64,000 nucleotides of DNA, from contig NZ_JOAJ01000001.1 in the NCBI RefSeq assembly GCF_000720425.1, positions 310,001 through 374,000 of the forward strand. The letters run 5' to 3'. Below the pieces are notes generated by a model. It was not told the origin of the DNA, did not search any database, and saw only the letters and a program-made list of their open reading frames with translations. Made by a program: the position numbers and the translations under genes. Below are positions 61,861 to 64,000 of this stretch, in pieces; position 1 is the stretch's first letter, and each line of letters starts with the position of its first letter. Origin of the DNA: Nocardia rhamnosiphila NBRC 108938 (GTDB taxonomy: Bacteria > Actinomycetota > Actinomycetes > Mycobacteriales > Mycobacteriaceae).

Positions 61861-62190
61861 TCAGGCGGGCTGTTCCAGAACCTCCGCCTGACCCGCCACC
61901 ACCCCGGTCAGGATGGCCCGCGCCGCGGTCAGCAGCTGCGCCACCTGCGGCGAGGTCAGCTCATAGGTCACCGACAAACCCTCCCGGCGACTGGTGATCA
62001 ACCCCGCCCGCCGCAAAACTGCCAGCTGTTGCGACAAATTCGCCGCCTCGACATCGATATCGGCCAGCATCTCCGACACCGCATGCTCCCGCTGACTGAG
62101 CAACTCCAGCACCCGAATCCGCACCGGATGCCCCAACGTCTTGAAGAACTCCGCCTTCATCTGATACAAGGGCCTGCTCGATCCCGGCAT
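61861..62190 (-). CDS. ArsR-family regulator without cysteines
   Basis: This 109-residue winged-helix regulator has AEFFKTLGHPVRIRVLELLSQREHAVSEML at residues 13-42, recognition region VEAANLSQQLAVLRRAGLI and wing SRREGLSVTYEL. It has no cysteine at all, so a thiol or soft-metal sensing role is excluded; a metal site built from His/Asp, or another ligand, remains possible. ATG at 62190 is used; an upstream extension of 11 residues is unlikely. It is the first gene of the ArsR-pckG-sulP-DUF5313 unit, which it probably controls. Confidence 0.87.
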   Translation of the reverse strand: MPGSSRPLYQMKAEFFKTLGHPVRIRVLELLSQREHAVSEMLADIDVEAANLSQQLAVLRRAGLITSRREGLSVTYELTSPQVAQLLTAARAILTGVVAGQAEVLEQPA

Positions 62191-62212
62191 CTTCCCGCCT
62201 TTCGGCCAACCT

Positions 62213-62236
62213 GCTATTTGCATAGATTAGCAAGCA
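62213..62236. promoter_or_regulatory. TATGCAAA box before arsR gene
   Basis: In minus-strand direction the site reads CTTGCTAATCTATGCAAATAG, containing TTGC-N8-GCAA and TATGCAAA. It lies 23 bases upstream of the ArsR start. With the box before pckG it suggests autoregulation and control of the metabolic genes. Confidence 0.55.
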
Positions 62237-62594
62237 GATAACCTGCCGGGTCCGCCACAACCCGCATCGAGTCGTATCTCACATCGTGGGCACCGTCTCG
62301 CTGCCACAGAGTGCGCTGGGAGTACCCCCACACGGTGATACCCACGACCTGCCGCCGCTGGCATCCGACAGATCCAAGCGAATCCGTCACGGAGAAGAGG
62401 TCCGCGTCGCCACCGCCGACCTGCAGACACTCGTGCAGTGGATCCCCTCAATGCAGAAACGCATCGACAAACTTGCGGTCCTTACCGACCCCCCGCCCCG
62501 GTGAACAGGACTTCGAAAATCACTGAAGGCGACTTCGAAACCTGACAGCTGCGCTGCCCGGCCGGAGTGGTGGGTACACCGCTGTTCTGGGTCG
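62237..62594. other. Non-coding stretch upstream of arsR unit
   Basis: This stretch of about 358 bases lies between the ArsR promoter and an SDR remnant. A plus-strand frame at 62286-62504 has a natural-looking end (ATADLQTLVQWIPSMQKRIDKL) and might be a gene fragment. It has no good ribosome site, and no family was recognised. Confidence 0.35.
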
Positions 62595-62757
62595 TCATCG
62601 ACTGTCTCGTAATCTGGTGACAACCTGGAGCCCGCAGCGCTCGGTCATCCTGCGCATGGTGGCATCGCGGGTGATGCCCGCGTAGCCGATGCCTTGGGCG
62701 CCGCCGGTGACCACGGCGACCCGGTCCGCGAGAATGGTGTTCCTTATCGTTGCGATC
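62595..62757 (-). pseudogene. SDR remnant with internal deletion
   Basis: The frame starts beside the stop of the following SDR gene and reads ADRVAVVTGGAQGIG, the cofactor motif of a FabG-type SDR. It then jumps directly to YAGITRDATMRRMTE, which normally lies about 75 residues further on (NNAGITRD). A junk tail and TGA at 62595 follow. The middle and whole catalytic half are missing, so the product cannot fold as an SDR. Confidence 0.7.
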
Positions 62758-63577
62758 AGTACTGGGTCGCGCCGAGGTCGACCGGGATCTGCGCGGCGGT
62801 GACGTAGCGGGAATCGTCCCCGGCCAGCCAGGACACAGCATCGGCCACATCGTCGGCTTCGGCCACCCAGGCCGGCAGCAGCGGGGTGATCATATGGGCG
62901 AGCTGCGGATTGGTCTCGGTGGCGGCAGTGAGGGCGGAGATCATATCGCCGCCGCCCATCGGTGTGGCCACGGCGCCGGGGTGCAGGCTGTTCACCCGGA
63001 TATTGTGTTTGCCGAGTTCGGCGGCCAGCGCCCGGGCCATCCCGGTGACGGCGTGTTTGCTCGCGGTGTAATGCACCATGAACGGCTGCATTTTCATGCC
63101 CGCGGCGGAGCTGATCAGGATGATGGAGCCGCCGCGACCGCCGTCGACGATGTGGTGTGCGCCGGCGGAGACGGTGTTCCAGGTGCCGGTGACATTGATA
63201 TCGATGACATCCCGCCACGATTCGGAGGTGATCGCCTCCCAGGTCTCGGGGACGCAGATACCGGCATTGGCCACGATGATGTCGAGGCGGCCGAGGGCTT
63301 CGACGCCCGCGTCCACCGCCGTGCGCAAACCGGCGGCGTCCCGGGTGTCGACGGCGGAGGCGATGATCTTGCGGCCGGTCGCCTCGACCAGTCGGACGGT
63401 CTCCGCGAGAACCTCCGGGGTCGCGGAATCGTACGGGACCGCCGCGGGGAGCGGCCCCGCGATATCGACGGCGATGATATCGGCGCCCTCGGTCGCCAAA
63501 CGGACAGCGTGCGCGCGGCCTTGACCCCGTGCTGCCCCGGTGATGAAGGCTACTTTGCCTCGAAGTCGGCTCGTCAC
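62756..63577 (-). CDS. Mycofactocin-type short-chain dehydrogenase
   Basis: This 273-residue SDR has cofactor motif GAARGQGRAHAV, a mycofactocin-type insert after the second strand (AVDIAGPLPAAVPYDSATPEVLAETVRLVE in parts), NAG (VANAG), catalytic Ser in ILISSAAG and YTASK. GTG at 63577, preceded by TTAGGAAAA, is the start; the longer frame is basic noise and crosses the phased repeat at 63672. It shares subfamily features with the SDR at 45038. It is divergent from the gene at 63891. Confidence 0.87.
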   Translation of the reverse strand: MTSRLRGKVAFITGAARGQGRAHAVRLATEGADIIAVDIAGPLPAAVPYDSATPEVLAETVRLVEATGRKIIASAVDTRDAAGLRTAVDAGVEALGRLDIIVANAGICVPETWEAITSESWRDVIDINVTGTWNTVSAGAHHIVDGGRGGSIILISSAAGMKMQPFMVHYTASKHAVTGMARALAAELGKHNIRVNSLHPGAVATPMGGGDMISALTAATETNPQLAHMITPLLPAWVAEADDVADAVSWLAGDDSRYVTAAQIPVDLGATQY

Positions 63578-63671
63578 GTGTTTTCCTAACTCTCGTCGGG
63601 CGGATGCCCGGCACCGCGCGCACGGCCGCTCCGACTGCGCGGGTTCGGGGAGGAGCCGACCGGAAATAGAT

Positions 63672-63701
63672 ATCGTAGTCAATATCGTAAGTGCAACGGT
63701 A
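63672..63701. promoter_or_regulatory. Phased ACNGTA-type repeats near window end
   Basis: ATCGTA (63672), ATCGTA (63684) and ACGGTA (63696) are exactly 12 bases apart in the divergent region between the SDR and the dehydrogenase at 63891. Two units differ from the island consensus at the second base, but the phase is identical. Confidence 0.45.
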
Positions 63702-63890
63702 TCGCGGCAAAAGGTCGCGTTCGCTAGGTCGGGCTTCGGGTTGCGGTACGGCCGGGTGGAATTCGCGAACTGGTCCGGGGCATGCTCGGTCGGTGTTACT
63801 GTTGCTATTACTGGATATATCTCTGTCCGGATATCGCCCCGCCGGGCCGCGCGGCGGCGAGCTCGGGCCGATCGCGAGTGAGGAGTATCG

Positions 63891-64000
63891 ATGTCGCAGG
63901 TCGTCGGGTTTGTCGGAGCCGGCCGGATGGGGGAGCCGATGGTGCACCGGCTGGTCGCCGCGGGCTACCGGGTGCAGGTGTACGCCCGGCGTGACCCGGT
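63891..64000 (+). CDS. 3-hydroxyisobutyrate dehydrogenase-type enzyme, N-terminus
   Basis: ATG at 63891 with a GAGGAG site opens 36 residues before the window ends: VVGFVGAGRMGEPMVHRLVAAGYRV, the Rossmann GxGxMG motif of the beta-hydroxyacid dehydrogenase family (3-hydroxyisobutyrate, tartronate semialdehyde and related enzymes). The catalytic part lies outside. It is divergent from the mycofactocin-type SDR, and phased repeats lie between them, so both may belong to the same regulon as the Mce island. Confidence 0.8.
   Translation, partial: MSQVVGFVGAGRMGEPMVHRLVAAGYRVQVYARRDP

Noticed and set aside
62595..63947. A 450-codon minus-strand frame covering the SDR.
   Set aside because: Only its last part (the SDR remnant) has protein character; the rest is a shifted frame of the intact SDR gene.
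1..64000. CRISPR arrays, rRNA and tRNA genes.
   Set aside because: No regularly spaced direct repeats of CRISPR size and no tRNA T-loop or anticodon patterns or rRNA segments were recognised by eye.

Overview
The window looks like a chromosomal segment of a high-GC mycolic-acid actinomycete, most likely Nocardia or a close relative. The evidence is a complete Mce operon (yrbEA-yrbEB-mceABCDEF-mas), mycofactocin-type short-chain dehydrogenases, a PPOX/F420-type oxidoreductase, DUF5313, DUF6461 and DUF6802 proteins, a GTP-dependent PEP carboxykinase, and frequent GTG starts with 4-base ATGA/GTGA overlaps. No rRNA, tRNA or CRISPR array was recognised.

Region 1 (1-15,835) is an accessory region rich in gene remnants. 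Intact genes are a partial ArsR regulator, an SMI1/KNR4 protein, a DUF6461 protein, a two-gene ABC exporter, a membrane protein/lipoprotein pair, several unknown proteins, and an alpha/beta hydrolase next to a TetR regulator. Among them lie a frameshifted, truncated nhaA, an IS481-type transposase remnant, a BBE-type FAD oxidase remnant and the first 21 codons of a second hydrolase copy that still carries a copy of the hydrolase operator.

Region 2 (15,836-20,345) is regulatory: a PAS-ANTAR protein, a small secreted protein, and a two-gene unit in which a seven-helix membrane adenylate cyclase overlaps a Crp/Fnr regulator by 4 bases.

Region 3 (20,796-31,980) is a tightly packed sugar-acid operon. 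It encodes an ABC sugar importer (binding protein, double ATPase, permease), a zinc alcohol dehydrogenase, a DUF4380 sugar-fold protein, an SDR, a GntR/FCD regulator, D-galactonate dehydratase, 2-keto-3-deoxy-6-phosphogalactonate aldolase, a PfkB kinase and an SMP-30 lactonase. Together these fit an oxidative De Ley-Doudoroff route: galactose to galactonolactone, galactonate, KDGal, KDPGal, then pyruvate plus glyceraldehyde 3-phosphate.

Region 4 (32,880-57,161) is a catabolic and uptake island: three amidohydrolase-2 paralogues, an F420/PPOX protein, a DUF35-thiolase pair, an FMO-type monooxygenase, an SDR with an aminoglycoside-phosphotransferase-fold kinase, an acyl-CoA carboxyltransferase, a mycofactocin-type SDR, an aldehyde dehydrogenase, and the Mce importer transcribed divergently from the dehydrogenases. 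Its promoters share an ACNGTA hexamer repeated every 12 bases. This repeat appears undescribed and may define one regulon for import and breakdown of a hydrophobic substrate. The same phased repeat also lies in the divergent promoter at 63,672-63,701.

Region 5 (57,162-64,000) starts with remnants of mobile or resolvase-like genes. Next comes an ArsR-pckG-sulP-DUF5313 unit, in which a cysteine-free ArsR regulator seems to control PEP carboxykinase and a SulP anion transporter. The window ends with an SDR remnant, an intact mycofactocin-type SDR and the start of a 3-hydroxyisobutyrate-dehydrogenase-type gene.
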